A stretch of DNA of 64,000 nt from Lysobacter defluvii IMMIB APB-9 = DSM 18482 (lineage in GTDB: Bacteria; Pseudomonadota; Gammaproteobacteria; Xanthomonadales; Xanthomonadaceae), in contig NZ_AUHT01000012.1 in assembly GCF_000423325.1 (NCBI RefSeq), positions 124,001-188,000 on the forward strand, read 5' to 3'. The notes under the pieces were generated by a model, which saw only the letters and a program-made list of their open reading frames with translations, did no database searches and was not told the origin of the DNA. The number at the start of each line of letters is the position of its first letter. The stretch's first letter is position 1. The position numbers and the translations under genes were made by a program. This document shows positions 1 through 9,075 of the stretch, one piece after another.

Positions 1-685
1 CTGGCGTGGCTGGCACCCCGGGGCACCGGTGCCCGGGGGCGAGCGGGAGAAGATCGCCGCCGCGCTGGGTCGCGGGGGCTACGGCTCGGCCGACCTCGAG
101 GACGGGGTCGAACTGCTCGCCAGGCTGGCCGGGCATACGCTGACGGTGGCGCTGCCGGAAGGCACCTGCCTGGCGGCGCTGCCGCAGGAGCAGCGGCGGC
201 CCGAGATCGAGTTCCAGTTCGCGCTCGCACCGACCCCGGTCGGGGACCTGATCGGGCTGCTGCACGCCCACGGACTGCTCCCCGACCGCCACGGCTTCGG
301 CGCGCGTCGGCGGCTCGAGGGACTGATGACCGGCTTGATCGACCTCACCTACCACCACGAAGGGCGCTGGTACGTGCTCGACTACAAGTCCAACCAGCTG
401 CCCGCCTACGACGCGCAGGCCTTGGCGGGCGCCATGGCGCACCACGAATACGGGCTGCAGGCGCTGATCTATACCGTGGCCCTTCACCGCTGGCTGCGCT
501 TCCGCCTCGGTGCCGACTACGACTACGCACGTGACTTCGGCGGCGTGCGCTACCTGTTCTGCCGTGGCCTGGATGCGACCCGCGTCGACTCGCCGGGTGT
601 GCAGGCGTGGCGCTTCGAACCGGAGCTGGTGCATGCGGTCGATGCGCTGTTCGCCGGGGCCGCCACCGTGGAGGGCGCGCCGTGA
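1..685 (+). CDS. recB: RecBCD exonuclease V beta subunit, C-terminal part (partial)
   Basis: The gene enters from the left edge; the reading frame is open from position 2 and only the C-terminal nuclease domain is present. RecB is the helicase-nuclease subunit that processes double-strand ends for recombination. The visible part carries the RecB nuclease signature: a G-x-x-D-L stretch (GLIDLTY) followed by DYKSN at 380-394, whose Asp and Lys belong to the metal-dependent active site, and a late YLFCRGL segment typical of the family end. It overlaps recD by 4 bp (GTGA), so the two are translationally coupled. The GTG at 29 is internal, not the true start. Confidence 0.93.
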   Translation, partial: WRGWHPGAPVPGGEREKIAAALGRGGYGSADLEDGVELLARLAGHTLTVALPEGTCLAALPQEQRRPEIEFQFALAPTPVGDLIGLLHAHGLLPDRHGFGARRRLEGLMTGLIDLTYHHEGRWYVLDYKSNQLPAYDAQALAGAMAHHEYGLQALIYTVALHRWLRFRLGADYDYARDFGGVRYLFCRGLDATRVDSPGVQAWRFEPELVHAVDALFAGAATVEGAP

Positions 686-2460
686 GCCTGCTGGAGGCGC
701 TGCGCACGTGCGAACAGGGCCCGCGCACGCTCGACGACGCGCTGGGCGCGACCCTGCGCAGGCTCGACCCCGGCACCAGCGACGAGGTCGCTGCGGCGGC
801 CGCGCTCGCCTCGCTGGCGGTGCACGCGGGCCATGCCGCGTTGGATACCGCCGACCCGGCGCTGCTGGTTCCCGGCCGGGTGGCGTGGCCGGCGGCACGG
901 GATTGGCAGCAGGCGCTCGCGTCCTCGCGCTGGGTGTCCCGGCCGGGTGCACTGGACGAGCCCTCCCCCGAGGACCGGCCGCTGGTGCTGGAGGGCGGGC
1001 TGCTGTACCTGCGGCGCTATCGCGAGTACGAGCGCAGGCTCGCGGCGCGGCTGCGCGGGCTCGCCGCCGCCGCGTCGCCGGCGCCCGATCCGGGCGCCCT
1101 GGCCCCGGTGCTGGAGGCACTCTTCCCGCCCGGCGGCTCGGACCCGCTGCAGGCGCTGGCCGCGCGAAGCGCCCTGGAGCGCGCCCTGCTCCTGGTCACC
1201 GGCGGCCCCGGTACCGGCAAGACCACCACGATCGCCCGCCTGCTCGTGCTGCTGGTCGCCGCCGCGGCCCTTGCCGGCCGCGAACCCCCGCGCATTGCCC
1301 TGGCGGCCCCGACCGGGCGCGCCGCGGAACGGATGGCCGGGAGCCTGCGTGCCGCGCTGGAGCGGCTGCGCGGCGCCCCCGGCATCGACCCGGCCTGGCT
1401 GGACGCACTGCCTGCGGGCGCCAGCACGGTCCACCGCCTGCTCGGGACGCGGCGGGACTCCACCCGCTTCCACCATGACGCGGACAATCCGCTTCGCCAC
1501 GACGTGGTCGTGGTCGACGAGGCGTCGATGGTCGACCTGCCGCTGATGTGCAAGCTGGCCGAGGCGGTCCGGGACGACGCCCGCCTGGTGCTGCTGGGCG
1601 ACCCGGACCAGCTGCCGTCGGTGGAGGCGGGGGACGTGCTGGCGGCGATCTGCAGCACCACCGGTGACCTCGCCACCGGGGAAGCGGGGGCTCCCGCGGG
1701 TCCATTGCGGGGGCACCGCGTGCACCTGCAGCGTGGATACCGCCAGGCCGGATCGCTCGAACTCGCCCCGCTGGCCAACGCGATCCGCGCAGGCGAGGCC
1801 GATGCGGCGCTCGCCCTCCTGCGCGGCGGCGAGCTGGATGGAATCCGCTTCCACGAGGACACCACCGATCCGCTCGCCCGGGGCGGCGACGGGCTGCTGG
1901 AACACTGGCGCACGCTGGCGCGGGAGACCGATCCGGCCCGGGCGCTCGGGATGGTCGACCGCGTCCGCTTGCTGGTGGCACTGCGGCAGGGCCCGCAGGG
2001 CGCGCAGGCGCTGAACACCCGCGTCGCCGAACGCCTCGCCGGCCCGCGTCCCCCGGCGCACTTCCACGGCCAGCCGCTGCTGGTCACCCGCAACAGCTAC
2101 CGCCATGGCCTGTTCAACGGGGACGTGGGGGTCTGCCTGGACGACGGCAACGGCCGCCTGGTGGCCTGGTTCCCGGGGAGCCGGGCCGATGCGCCAAGGC
2201 CGTTCCAGCCCGGCGCGCTGCCCGACCACGAGAGCGCCTTCGCCATGACCGTGCACAAGGCCCAGGGCTCGGAGTTCGACGAGGTCTGGTTGCAGCTCCC
2301 GGCCGTCGACAACCGGGTGCTGTCGCGGGAGCTGCTCTACACCGCGGCGACCCGCGCCAGGCGGCGGCTGCACGTGGCCGGCAGTGCGCAGGTGCTATCG
2401 ACCGCACTGCAGCGGCACGTGGTGCGGGTGACCGGGCTTGCGGCCCGCCTGAACGACTGA
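682..2460 (+). CDS. recD: RecBCD exonuclease V alpha subunit RecD
   Basis: RecD is the 5'-3' SF1B helicase motor of the RecBCD end-processing enzyme. The 592-residue product has a Walker A GGPGTGKTT with Lys180, a Walker B VVVVDEAS with Asp279-Glu280, the motif LGDPDQLPSV downstream, and the C-terminal UvrD_C-like TVHKAQGSEFDEV motif. The start is taken as the GTG at 682, which overlaps the recB stop (GTGA). An in-frame GTG at 607 exists inside recB but would create a long overlap. Length is normal for gammaproteobacterial RecD. recC is presumably upstream, outside the window. Confidence 0.95.
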   Translation: MSLLEALRTCEQGPRTLDDALGATLRRLDPGTSDEVAAAAALASLAVHAGHAALDTADPALLVPGRVAWPAARDWQQALASSRWVSRPGALDEPSPEDRPLVLEGGLLYLRRYREYERRLAARLRGLAAAASPAPDPGALAPVLEALFPPGGSDPLQALAARSALERALLLVTGGPGTGKTTTIARLLVLLVAAAALAGREPPRIALAAPTGRAAERMAGSLRAALERLRGAPGIDPAWLDALPAGASTVHRLLGTRRDSTRFHHDADNPLRHDVVVVDEASMVDLPLMCKLAEAVRDDARLVLLGDPDQLPSVEAGDVLAAICSTTGDLATGEAGAPAGPLRGHRVHLQRGYRQAGSLELAPLANAIRAGEADAALALLRGGELDGIRFHEDTTDPLARGGDGLLEHWRTLARETDPARALGMVDRVRLLVALRQGPQGAQALNTRVAERLAGPRPPAHFHGQPLLVTRNSYRHGLFNGDVGVCLDDGNGRLVAWFPGSRADAPRPFQPGALPDHESAFAMTVHKAQGSEFDEVWLQLPAVDNRVLSRELLYTAATRARRRLHVAGSAQVLSTALQRHVVRVTGLAARLND

Positions 2461-2482
2461 AAGCGGGGCACCCGCCGCTTTC
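2459..2482 (+). terminator. stem-loop at the end of recD
   Basis: A perfect 8-bp stem (GAAAGCGG / CCGCTTTC) with an 8-nt loop begins at the recD stop codon. No U-tract follows, so intrinsic termination is only possible; it may instead stabilise the mRNA end. Confidence 0.45.
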
Positions 2483-2559
2483 ACCCCGGTTGTACCTGTC
2501 GCTCCCGAGGATGGATTCCCGGACTCCGGTCCGGTCTTCCCCACTACAGGAGCTTGCAG

Positions 2560-3027
2560 ATGAACGACGTCAAGAAGGACCACAGCATCGGTGCCGGCAG
2601 CGGTGCCGTCGCCGGTGCCGTCGCCGGTGCCGCCATCGGCTCGGCCGGTGGCCCGGTCGGCAGCGCCATCGGTGCGGTCGCCGGCGGCGTGGTCGGCGCC
2701 AAGGCCGGTGATTCGATCGCCGAGGCGGTGAACCCCACCGACTACCACGACCACTTCAAGAAGGAGTACCGCAACACCTCCTACTACAACGCCGACCGCG
2801 ACTGGAACGACTACGGTCCGGCCTACCAGTACGGCTACGACACCTATGGCCGTTACCAGGGCCGCCGCTTCGAGGACGCCGAAGCCGACCTGGAGCGGGA
2901 CTGGGAGCGCACCCGCGCCGAGAGCAATTCGCGCCTGGCCTGGAACGATGCCCGCCATGCGGTGCGCGATGGCTGGCACCACATCGAGCGTGCGATCCCG
3001 GGCGACGCCGACCGCGACGGCCGCTGA
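2560..3027 (+). CDS. glycine-zipper protein with charged C-terminal half
   Basis: This 155-residue protein has two parts. Residues about 10-55 are a Gly/Ala-rich glycine zipper (repeated G-A-x-A-G steps, two hydrophobic stretches) of the kind that packs in membranes. Residues 60-155 are polar, Tyr/Asp/Arg-rich and probably helical. The ATG at 2560 is chosen because AGGAG lies 7 nt upstream; a TTG two codons earlier is less likely. It stands alone between recD and folE, with a hairpin behind it. Glycine-zipper proteins of this kind are often stress or envelope associated, but no exact function can be assigned. Confidence 0.75.
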   Translation: MNDVKKDHSIGAGSGAVAGAVAGAAIGSAGGPVGSAIGAVAGGVVGAKAGDSIAEAVNPTDYHDHFKKEYRNTSYYNADRDWNDYGPAYQYGYDTYGRYQGRRFEDAEADLERDWERTRAESNSRLAWNDARHAVRDGWHHIERAIPGDADRDGR

Positions 3028-3061
3028 CCGGCCTGCGGCCGTACCGCCGCACGAAGCAAGG

Positions 3062-3096
3062 GGCGGGGCTGCCACGGCGGCCCCGCCTGTTCGTTT
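3062..3096 (+). terminator. probable rho-independent terminator
   Basis: An 8-bp G+C stem (GGCGGGGC / GCCCCGCC, 3062-3069 with 3080-3087) is followed by the T-rich stretch TGTTCGTTT. It lies after the glycine-zipper gene and before folE and would separate their transcripts. Confidence 0.65.
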
Positions 3097-3158
3097 GCCG
3101 GCAGCGGTCGGCCGCAGGCGGTAGCATGTCCGGCCTCCCGGTAACACGCCAGAGCGCC

Positions 3159-3743
3159 ATGTCCGACAAGCACCGTCCCTCCCGCGAGCAGGCCGAAGAC
3201 GCCGTGCGCACCCTGCTGGCCTGGGCGGGCGAGGACCCCGCCCGAGAGGGCCTGGTCGATACCCCGCGCCGCGTCGTGGAAGCCTATGGCGACTGGTTCA
3301 GCGGGTATGAAATCGACCCGGACGAGTACATGGGCCGCACCTTCGAGGAGGTCGGCGGCTACGACGAGATGGTGGTGCTCCGCGACATCCAGTTCGAAAG
3401 CCACTGCGAGCACCACATGGCGCCGATCATCGGCCGTGCCCACGTGGGCTACCTGCCGCACGGCCGCGTGGTAGGCATCAGCAAGCTGGCACGCGTGGTC
3501 GACGCGTACGCGCGCCGCTTCCAGGTGCAGGAGAAGATGACCGCGCAGATCGCCGACTGCATCCAGCGCGCGCTGGCGCCCCGCGGCGTGGGGGTGGTGA
3601 TCGAGGCCGCGCACGAGTGCATGACCACGCGTGGCGTGCACAAGCGCGGCGTGGCGATGACCACCTCGAAGATGCTGGGCGCGTTCCGCGACGACGCCCG
3701 CACCCGGGCGGAGTTCCTGGAGTTCATCCGCGGCGGTGCCTGA
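3159..3743 (+). CDS. folE: GTP cyclohydrolase I
   Basis: FolE converts GTP to 7,8-dihydroneopterin triphosphate, the first step of folate/tetrahydropterin synthesis. The 194-residue protein has the zinc and catalytic residues of the family: Cys83 in SHCEHH, His85/His86, and Cys154 in AHECMTTRG. The family signature GISKLARVV is also present. The ATG at 3159 (MSDKHR) gives the usual length; an in-frame ATG at 3126 would add 11 residues without homology. It is followed 45 bp later by egtB and may be co-transcribed with it, but nothing in the sequence proves that. Confidence 0.95.
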   Translation: MSDKHRPSREQAEDAVRTLLAWAGEDPAREGLVDTPRRVVEAYGDWFSGYEIDPDEYMGRTFEEVGGYDEMVVLRDIQFESHCEHHMAPIIGRAHVGYLPHGRVVGISKLARVVDAYARRFQVQEKMTAQIADCIQRALAPRGVGVVIEAAHECMTTRGVHKRGVAMTTSKMLGAFRDDARTRAEFLEFIRGGA

Positions 3744-3788
3744 GCCCGCGTCATCGCGGCCACACCCCTGGCGTGCGACGCTCGCGCC

Positions 3789-5072
3789 ATGAGCGCTGCA
3801 GCAACGACCGTTCCCGCCACGCCAGGCAACGCCGGACTCGCGTCCGACTACCGCCGGATCCGCCAGCGGACCCTGGACCTCGCGGCACCGCTGTCGGCGG
3901 AGGACGCGATGGTGCAGTCGATGCCCGCGGCCAGCCCGGCCAAGTGGCACCTGGCGCATACGACCTGGTTCTTCGAACGTTTCGTGCTGCGCGAGGCGGG
4001 CGAGGCTGCGATGCACCCGGACTGGGACCGGCTGTTCAACAGCTACTACCACGGCCTGGGCGGCTTCCACCCGCGCCAGCAGCGCGGCTTGCTGTCGCGC
4101 CCGTCACTGCAGCAGGTGCTCGACTACCGCGCCGCGGTCGACGAACGCATCGGGGAGGCGCTGGACCGGGGTGCGCTGGAAGCGGAGGCGTGCCAGCGCC
4201 TGGTCCTGGGCCTGCACCACGAGCAGCAGCACCAGGAGCTCCTGCTCACCGACGCCAAGCACGCACTGTGGTCGAACCCGCTGCAGCCGGCCTATGACCC
4301 CGGCCTGGCATGCGGGCCGACCCCCGCGGCCGGGCAAGGCTGGCACGCGTTCGGGGAGGCGCTGGCCACGGTCGGCGCGGCCCCTTGGCCCGGCGAGGAC
4401 GAGGCGTTCGCGTACGACAACGAGTCGCCCCCGCACCGGGTCTTCCTGGCCCCGTACCGGCTCGCGCGGCGGCCGGTGAGCAACGCCGAGTACCGCGACT
4501 TCATCCGCGACGGGGGGTACCGTTGCCCGCAGCTGTGGCTCAGCGACGGCTGGGACCGGGTCCAGGCCGAAGAATGGTCCCGGCCGCTGTACTGGGCCCC
4601 GGGCCTGGAGGCGGAGTTCACCCTGGCCGGGACCCGCGCGCTCGACCCGCACGCACCCGTTGTGCACCTGTCCGCCTACGAGGCCGATGCGTTCGCCCGC
4701 TGGGCGGGCGCCCGGCTGCCCACCGAGTTCGAATGGGAGCACGCCGCACGGGAGCTGCCGCTGGACGGGAACTTCGCCGACCAGGGCCGGCTGCACCCCG
4801 GCGGGCCCGTGCCACGGGAGGGCGGGCTGGAGCGGATGTTCGGCGACGCGTGGGAATGGACCTCCAGCAGCTATGCCGCGTACCCGGGCTTCCGGACGCT
4901 GCCGGGCGCGGCGGGCGAGTACAACGGCAAGTTCATGAGCGGACAGCTGGTGCTGCGCGGCGGGAGCTGCGCCACTCCGCGCAGGCATGTGCGCGCGAGC
5001 TACCGGAACTTCTTCCCGCCGTGGACCCGCTGGCAGTTCGGGGGACTGCGGCTGGCGGCGGATCCCGCATGA
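3789..5072 (+). CDS. egtB: ergothioneine biosynthesis sulfoxide synthase EgtB
   Basis: EgtB is the non-haem iron enzyme that joins trimethylhistidine (hercynine) to a thiol donor and oxygen to give the sulfoxide precursor of ergothioneine. The 427-residue protein has an N-terminal DinB-like domain with the iron ligands (His54/His57 in WHLAHT, and His144-x3-His148 in HHEQQHQE). The C-terminal half is an FGE/sulfatase-modifying-factor (C-type lectin-like) domain, seen in FGDAWEWTSSS and the terminal RNFFPPWTRWQFGGLRL. It overlaps egtD by 4 bp (ATGA). No egtA, egtC or egtE lies nearby, so the thiol donor cannot be read from context. Confidence 0.93.
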   Translation: MSAAATTVPATPGNAGLASDYRRIRQRTLDLAAPLSAEDAMVQSMPAASPAKWHLAHTTWFFERFVLREAGEAAMHPDWDRLFNSYYHGLGGFHPRQQRGLLSRPSLQQVLDYRAAVDERIGEALDRGALEAEACQRLVLGLHHEQQHQELLLTDAKHALWSNPLQPAYDPGLACGPTPAAGQGWHAFGEALATVGAAPWPGEDEAFAYDNESPPHRVFLAPYRLARRPVSNAEYRDFIRDGGYRCPQLWLSDGWDRVQAEEWSRPLYWAPGLEAEFTLAGTRALDPHAPVVHLSAYEADAFARWAGARLPTEFEWEHAARELPLDGNFADQGRLHPGGPVPREGGLERMFGDAWEWTSSSYAAYPGFRTLPGAAGEYNGKFMSGQLVLRGGSCATPRRHVRASYRNFFPPWTRWQFGGLRLAADPA

Positions 5073-6040
5073 ACCCGGCTCCGATTCGCTGGCGCCTGAC
5101 GGACCTGCAGCCGCGCAAGGGCGACCTGCGTGCGGATGCGCTGGAGGGCCTGTCGGCGCGGCCGCGCACCCTCCCGTCCAAGTACTTCTACGACGCCACC
5201 GGCTCGCGGCTGTTCGAGCAGATCACCCGGCAGCCCGAGTACTACCCGACGCGCATCGAGACCGCGATGCTGCAGCAACACGCGCCCGCGATCGCCCGGG
5301 CGATCGGTCCGGACGTGCACCTGGTCGAGTACGGCAGCGGCAGCGGGCGCAAGACCGAGCTGCTGCTGGAAGGCCTGGACGGGGTGGTCGCCTACACCCC
5401 GGTGGAGATTTCCCGCGAGGCCCTGCTGGCCAGCGTGGAGCGGTTGGCGCGGCGCTTCCCGGCGGTGGAGATGCTGCCGGTCTGCGCGGACTTCACCACG
5501 GCCGTGCCATTGCCGGAGCCGGCGCGGCCGGCGCGCTCGCGCCTGCTGTTCTTCCCCGGCTCGACGCTGGGCAACTTCGAGCGCGCGGAAGCCGTGGGGC
5601 TGCTGCAGTCGATGCGCGCGACCATGGGCGCGGGCGGCGCGGCCCTGGTCGGTATCGACCTGGACAAGGACCCGGCCGTAATCGAGGCAGCCTACAACGA
5701 TGCCGCCGGGGTGACCGCCGCCTTCACCCTCAACCTGCTGCATCGGCTCAATCGCGAGCTGGGTGCGGACTTCGATGTCGGCGGGTTCCAGCACCGCGCC
5801 CGGTACTGCACGCGCCGGCGGCGCATCGAGACCGACCTGGTCAGCCTGCGCGAGCAGCACGCCAGCATCGCCGGCCAGCGTTTCGACTTCGCGCAGGGCG
5901 AGGCGATCCGGGTCGAGTACAGCCACAAGTACACCGACGCGGACTTCGCGGCGATGTGCGCCGAGGCCGGGCTGCGGGTGGCGCAAGCGTGGAACGACGC
6001 GGATGACTGGTTCGGCCTGCGGCTGTTGCGTGCTGCGTAG
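5069..6040 (+). CDS. egtD: L-histidine N-alpha-methyltransferase EgtD
   Basis: EgtD trimethylates the alpha-amino group of histidine with S-adenosylmethionine to make hercynine, the substrate of the neighbouring EgtB. The 323-residue protein begins with the family's typical N-terminus (SARPRTLPSKYFYDATGS, then FEQITRQPEYYPTR). The SAM loop VEYGSGSGRKTELL follows, and later LFFPGSTLGNF. The start ATG at 5069 overlaps the egtB stop by 4 bp, which indicates translational coupling of the two pathway steps. Length matches the family (about 320 residues). Confidence 0.94.
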   Translation: MNPAPIRWRLTDLQPRKGDLRADALEGLSARPRTLPSKYFYDATGSRLFEQITRQPEYYPTRIETAMLQQHAPAIARAIGPDVHLVEYGSGSGRKTELLLEGLDGVVAYTPVEISREALLASVERLARRFPAVEMLPVCADFTTAVPLPEPARPARSRLLFFPGSTLGNFERAEAVGLLQSMRATMGAGGAALVGIDLDKDPAVIEAAYNDAAGVTAAFTLNLLHRLNRELGADFDVGGFQHRARYCTRRRRIETDLVSLREQHASIAGQRFDFAQGEAIRVEYSHKYTDADFAAMCAEAGLRVAQAWNDADDWFGLRLLRAA

Positions 6041-6085
6041 TTCCGCTTCGCACCACAACGACGCCGCGGCCGGGATGCTCGGCCC

Positions 6086-7168
6086 ATGCCGTCCAATGCC
6101 CATGTCCCCGAACCTGCCGCCATCGCGGAACAGGCCGGGCTCCGCTACGTCTGCGACGACCAGCCGGGGATCACCCGCCGCCGTTCCGGCGACGGGTTCG
6201 AGTACCTGGAACCCGACGGCAGCCGCGTAACCGACCGCGAGCTGCTGGACCGGGTCCGGAAACTCGCCATTCCACCGGCGTGGACGGACGTGTGGATCTG
6301 CCGCCAGCGCAACGGCCACCTGCAGGCCACCGGCCGCGATGCCCGCGGGCGCAAGCAGTACCGCTACCACGCCGAGTGGCAGGAGGTGCGCGGCGCCGGC
6401 AAGTTCGACCGCATCGTCGCCTTCGGCGAGGCCCTGCCGCGCTTGCGCCGCCGGTTGCGGAGCGACCTGCGCCAGCGCGGCTTCCCCCGCGGCAAGGTGA
6501 TCGCGATGGTGGTCGCGCTGCTGGCCGAGACGCTGGTCCGGGTGGGCAACGACGCCTACGCGCGCGAGAACCGCTCCTACGGCATGACCACGCTGCGCAA
6601 GCGACACATCGCCTTCCTGCGCGGCGGCCGGGCACGGCTGAAGTTCCGCGGCAAGGGCGGCGCCGAGCACGAGGTCGAGCTCGACGACCGCCGGATGGTG
6701 CAGATGGTGCGGCGGATGCAGCAGCTGCCCGGGCAGGCGCTGTTCCAGTACCGCGACGACGACGGCGAGCTGCGGCCGGTGGACTCCGGGGAGGTCAACG
6801 ACTACCTGCACGAGGCGATGGGCGGCCCGTTCAGCGCCAAGGACTTCCGCACCTGGGGCGGGACGCTCGCGGCGTTCCGCGCCCTGGCCTGCACGCCGGT
6901 GCCGGGAGGCCGGGACGGGGGCGAACCGGCCGAGCGCGTGCTTGCCGGCGTGCTCAACGAGGTGGTGCGCGACGTCGCCGCGCAGCTGGGCAACACCCCG
7001 GCGGTCTGCCGGAAGGCCTACATCGACCCGGTGGTGTTCGAAGCCTGGCGCGAGGGACGCCTGGCCCGGTACGCCAACGGAGCGCGCGGGCCGCGGCAGT
7101 GGGAACAGGCCGCCCTGCGCTTCCTGCGCAGGGAACACCGCAAGGCCAGCCGGACGCGCCGCAGGTGA
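6086..7168 (+). CDS. DNA topoisomerase IB (poxvirus/bacterial type)
   Basis: This 360-residue protein is a eukaryotic/poxvirus-like type IB topoisomerase, which relaxes supercoils through a 3'-phosphotyrosyl intermediate. An N-terminal domain carries the family motif RKLAIPPAWTDVWIC. The catalytic domain has the pentad residues in RVGNDAYARENRSYG, GKGG, and the C-terminal CRKAYIDP, where Tyr312 is the likely nucleophile. The gene stands alone, 45 bp after egtD and convergent with the M28 peptidase. Bacterial versions are non-essential and patchily distributed. Confidence 0.92.
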   Translation: MPSNAHVPEPAAIAEQAGLRYVCDDQPGITRRRSGDGFEYLEPDGSRVTDRELLDRVRKLAIPPAWTDVWICRQRNGHLQATGRDARGRKQYRYHAEWQEVRGAGKFDRIVAFGEALPRLRRRLRSDLRQRGFPRGKVIAMVVALLAETLVRVGNDAYARENRSYGMTTLRKRHIAFLRGGRARLKFRGKGGAEHEVELDDRRMVQMVRRMQQLPGQALFQYRDDDGELRPVDSGEVNDYLHEAMGGPFSAKDFRTWGGTLAAFRALACTPVPGGRDGGEPAERVLAGVLNEVVRDVAAQLGNTPAVCRKAYIDPVVFEAWREGRLARYANGARGPRQWEQAALRFLRREHRKASRTRRR

Positions 7169-7198
7169 CGCCGCGGCCGGGGTCGCCAGCCGCGCGGC

Positions 7199-8614
7199 TC
7201 AGGGGGCGTAGTCGCCGAAGCTTCCCCCCGCCCCGGGGAACACCACCGGGCTCTCGTTCCCGTCCTCGTCCACCGCGGCCACGCCGAAGAAGTAGTTGTC
7301 GATCACCACGTTCTCCAGCGTGTACTCGCCGACATCGCCGACCCACTGGCTGTGGCTCCACTGCGGCTCGGTGGTCAGCCGCCAGTACACGCGGTACCCG
7401 GCCAGCCCGGGTGCCTGCGCGGGGTCCGGGCGTTCCCAGCGCAACGTGGTGTGCGCAGTCACCGCACCCTCGATCTCCACGTTCGCCGGCGGCGGCGGTG
7501 CCCAGGCCAGGCCCGCCAGCACCGCGGCATTGAGGCCGGTCAGCTTGGCGGCGTAGTCGAAGTCGACCGCATCGACCGTATCGCCGTAGGCGATGCCGTC
7601 CTCCACCCGCAGATCCTGGTGCTGGCGGGTGTAGTCCTCGTGGGTCTCCATGATCCGCACCGCCGGGTAGCCCAGGTCGTTGAACGGCCGGTGGTGGCCA
7701 CCGCGCCCGAAGCGGTCCAGCCGATAGATCATCATCACGTCCAGGTTCGGCACGTGGCGGTCGGCGATGCGGTCGATGTAGCGGGCCAGGTTGCGCGAGG
7801 GCGAGTCGACCTCGCCGCCGGTGAAGCGACGGGCCCGGGCCTCCTCGGCGGTCTCGGTTACCCGGGTGCCCTCGGCGAACACGCGCGCGCTGGTGTTGTC
7901 GACCACCCCGGTGATGCCGCGGGTGTTGCCGATCATGTCGTTGTTGAGCACCGCCTCGACGCGCCAGCCGTTGTCCCGGGCGTGCTTCGCCAGGATCCTG
8001 CCGCCGAACAGCCCCTGCTCCTCGCCGGCCAGCGCGGCATAGACGATGCTGCCGTCGAAGCGGTGCCGGCTCAGGATGCGGGCGGCCTCCAACGTGCCCG
8101 CGACGCCGGAGGCATTGTCGTTCGCCCCGGGCGCATCGGAGGTGGCGTCCATGACATCGGAGGCGCGCGAGTCGATGTCGCCGCTCATGATCACGTAGCG
8201 GCCGGGGTCGGCGTGCCCGCGCTGGATGGCGATCACGCTGGTGACGACCGTCGGCTCGGGGATGCGGGTTTCACCGGAGATGGTGTCGCTGACCGTCATG
8301 ACCTCCAGGCAGCCGCCGCACGCAGCGGAAATCCGCTCGAACTCGGACTGGATCCAGCGCGTGGCGGCCCCGATGCCGCGGGTGTCCGAGCTTGTGTCGG
8401 ACAGCGTGTGGCGGGTGCCGAAGCCGGCGAGGGTCCGGATGTCGGCTTCGATACGATCGGCCGAAGGGGCGCGGGCGATGGCGTCGAGGCGGACGTCGGC
8501 GGCGGGCGGCGCCGGGGTCGCGGTGCCGGCGGCCGGTGCGGCCTGCGCGTGTACCTGTGCCGCGCAGGGGAGCAGGACGGCGGCGAGGACGGCGAAGCGG
8601 CGGGACGGGTGCAT
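7199..8614 (-). CDS. secreted M28-family metallopeptidase with C-terminal fibronectin-like domain
   Basis: The 471-residue product starts with a Sec signal peptide (MHPSRRFAVLAAVLLPCAAQVHAQ). Residues about 50-370 form an M28 zinc aminopeptidase fold with GANDNASG, AGEEQGLFG, LNNDMIGN and THEDYTRQHQ supplying metal ligands. Residues about 380-470 resemble a fibronectin-III-like beta domain (TTLRWERP, GYRVYWR). Oddly, the position where the family usually has G-H-x-D-S reads G-D-I-D-S: the first zinc ligand His is Asp146. The ATG at 8614 is chosen because GGAG lies 5 nt upstream and the signal peptide begins there; in-frame GTG/ATG codons further upstream would add a non-signal extension. Likely an exported peptidase. 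Confidence 0.87.
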   Translation of the reverse strand: MHPSRRFAVLAAVLLPCAAQVHAQAAPAAGTATPAPPAADVRLDAIARAPSADRIEADIRTLAGFGTRHTLSDTSSDTRGIGAATRWIQSEFERISAACGGCLEVMTVSDTISGETRIPEPTVVTSVIAIQRGHADPGRYVIMSGDIDSRASDVMDATSDAPGANDNASGVAGTLEAARILSRHRFDGSIVYAALAGEEQGLFGGRILAKHARDNGWRVEAVLNNDMIGNTRGITGVVDNTSARVFAEGTRVTETAEEARARRFTGGEVDSPSRNLARYIDRIADRHVPNLDVMMIYRLDRFGRGGHHRPFNDLGYPAVRIMETHEDYTRQHQDLRVEDGIAYGDTVDAVDFDYAAKLTGLNAAVLAGLAWAPPPPANVEIEGAVTAHTTLRWERPDPAQAPGLAGYRVYWRLTTEPQWSHSQWVGDVGEYTLENVVIDNYFFGVAAVDEDGNESPVVFPGAGGSFGDYAP

Positions 8615-8803
8615 GGTGGCTCCGGTGGCGGACGGGAGTGGCATTGCTTCCACCGGAACCTTGCACGATGCAGCCGCCGGTTCAATGTGCCGGGCCGGCC
8701 GTTTCGTTCAATCCGTGTCCATGCGGGCGTGCGCCGCCTTGACCGCCGCTTACCCGCTGGCCGCTACGGTGGCGCTCCCCCATCCACCAAACGGGAGCGC
8801 GCC

Positions 8804-9037
8804 ATGGCGACCTGCGACGTCTGCGGCAACAACTACGACAAGGCCTTCACCGTCCAGGGGCCGCGGGGCAGCGGCACCTTCGACTCCTTCGAATGCGCGA
8901 TCCATGCGCTGGCCCCGACCTGCAGCCACTGCAACTGCAGGATCATCGGCCATGGCGTGGAAGCGGAAGGGACGTTCTACTGCTGTGCGCACTGCGCCCG
9001 CAAGGCAGGGGTGCAGGGCGTGGACGACCGCGCCTGA
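8804..9037 (+). CDS. small Cys-rich metal-binding protein
   Basis: A 77-residue protein with nine cysteines arranged as CDVC near the N-terminus, an ECAIH, a CSHCNC and a CCAHC near the C-terminus. The pattern suggests one or two zinc-binding knuckles. Similar small proteins are sometimes annotated as prokaryotic metallothionein-like or zinc-ribbon proteins; I recognise the pattern but no proven function. GGGAG lies 6 nt before the ATG at 8804. It stands alone between the divergently oriented M28 peptidase gene and the convergent inhibitor lipoprotein gene. Confidence 0.75.
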   Translation: MATCDVCGNNYDKAFTVQGPRGSGTFDSFECAIHALAPTCSHCNCRIIGHGVEAEGTFYCCAHCARKAGVQGVDDRA

Positions 9038-9075
9038 CCCGGCGGGGCGGGTGGGTCCGGTCGCGGATCAGCCGC

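Noticed and set aside
550-2373. 607-codon open frame on the minus strand
   Set aside because: It is antisense to recD.
5000-7138. 712-codon open frame on the minus strand
   Set aside because: It is antisense to egtD and topoisomerase IB, which are certain.
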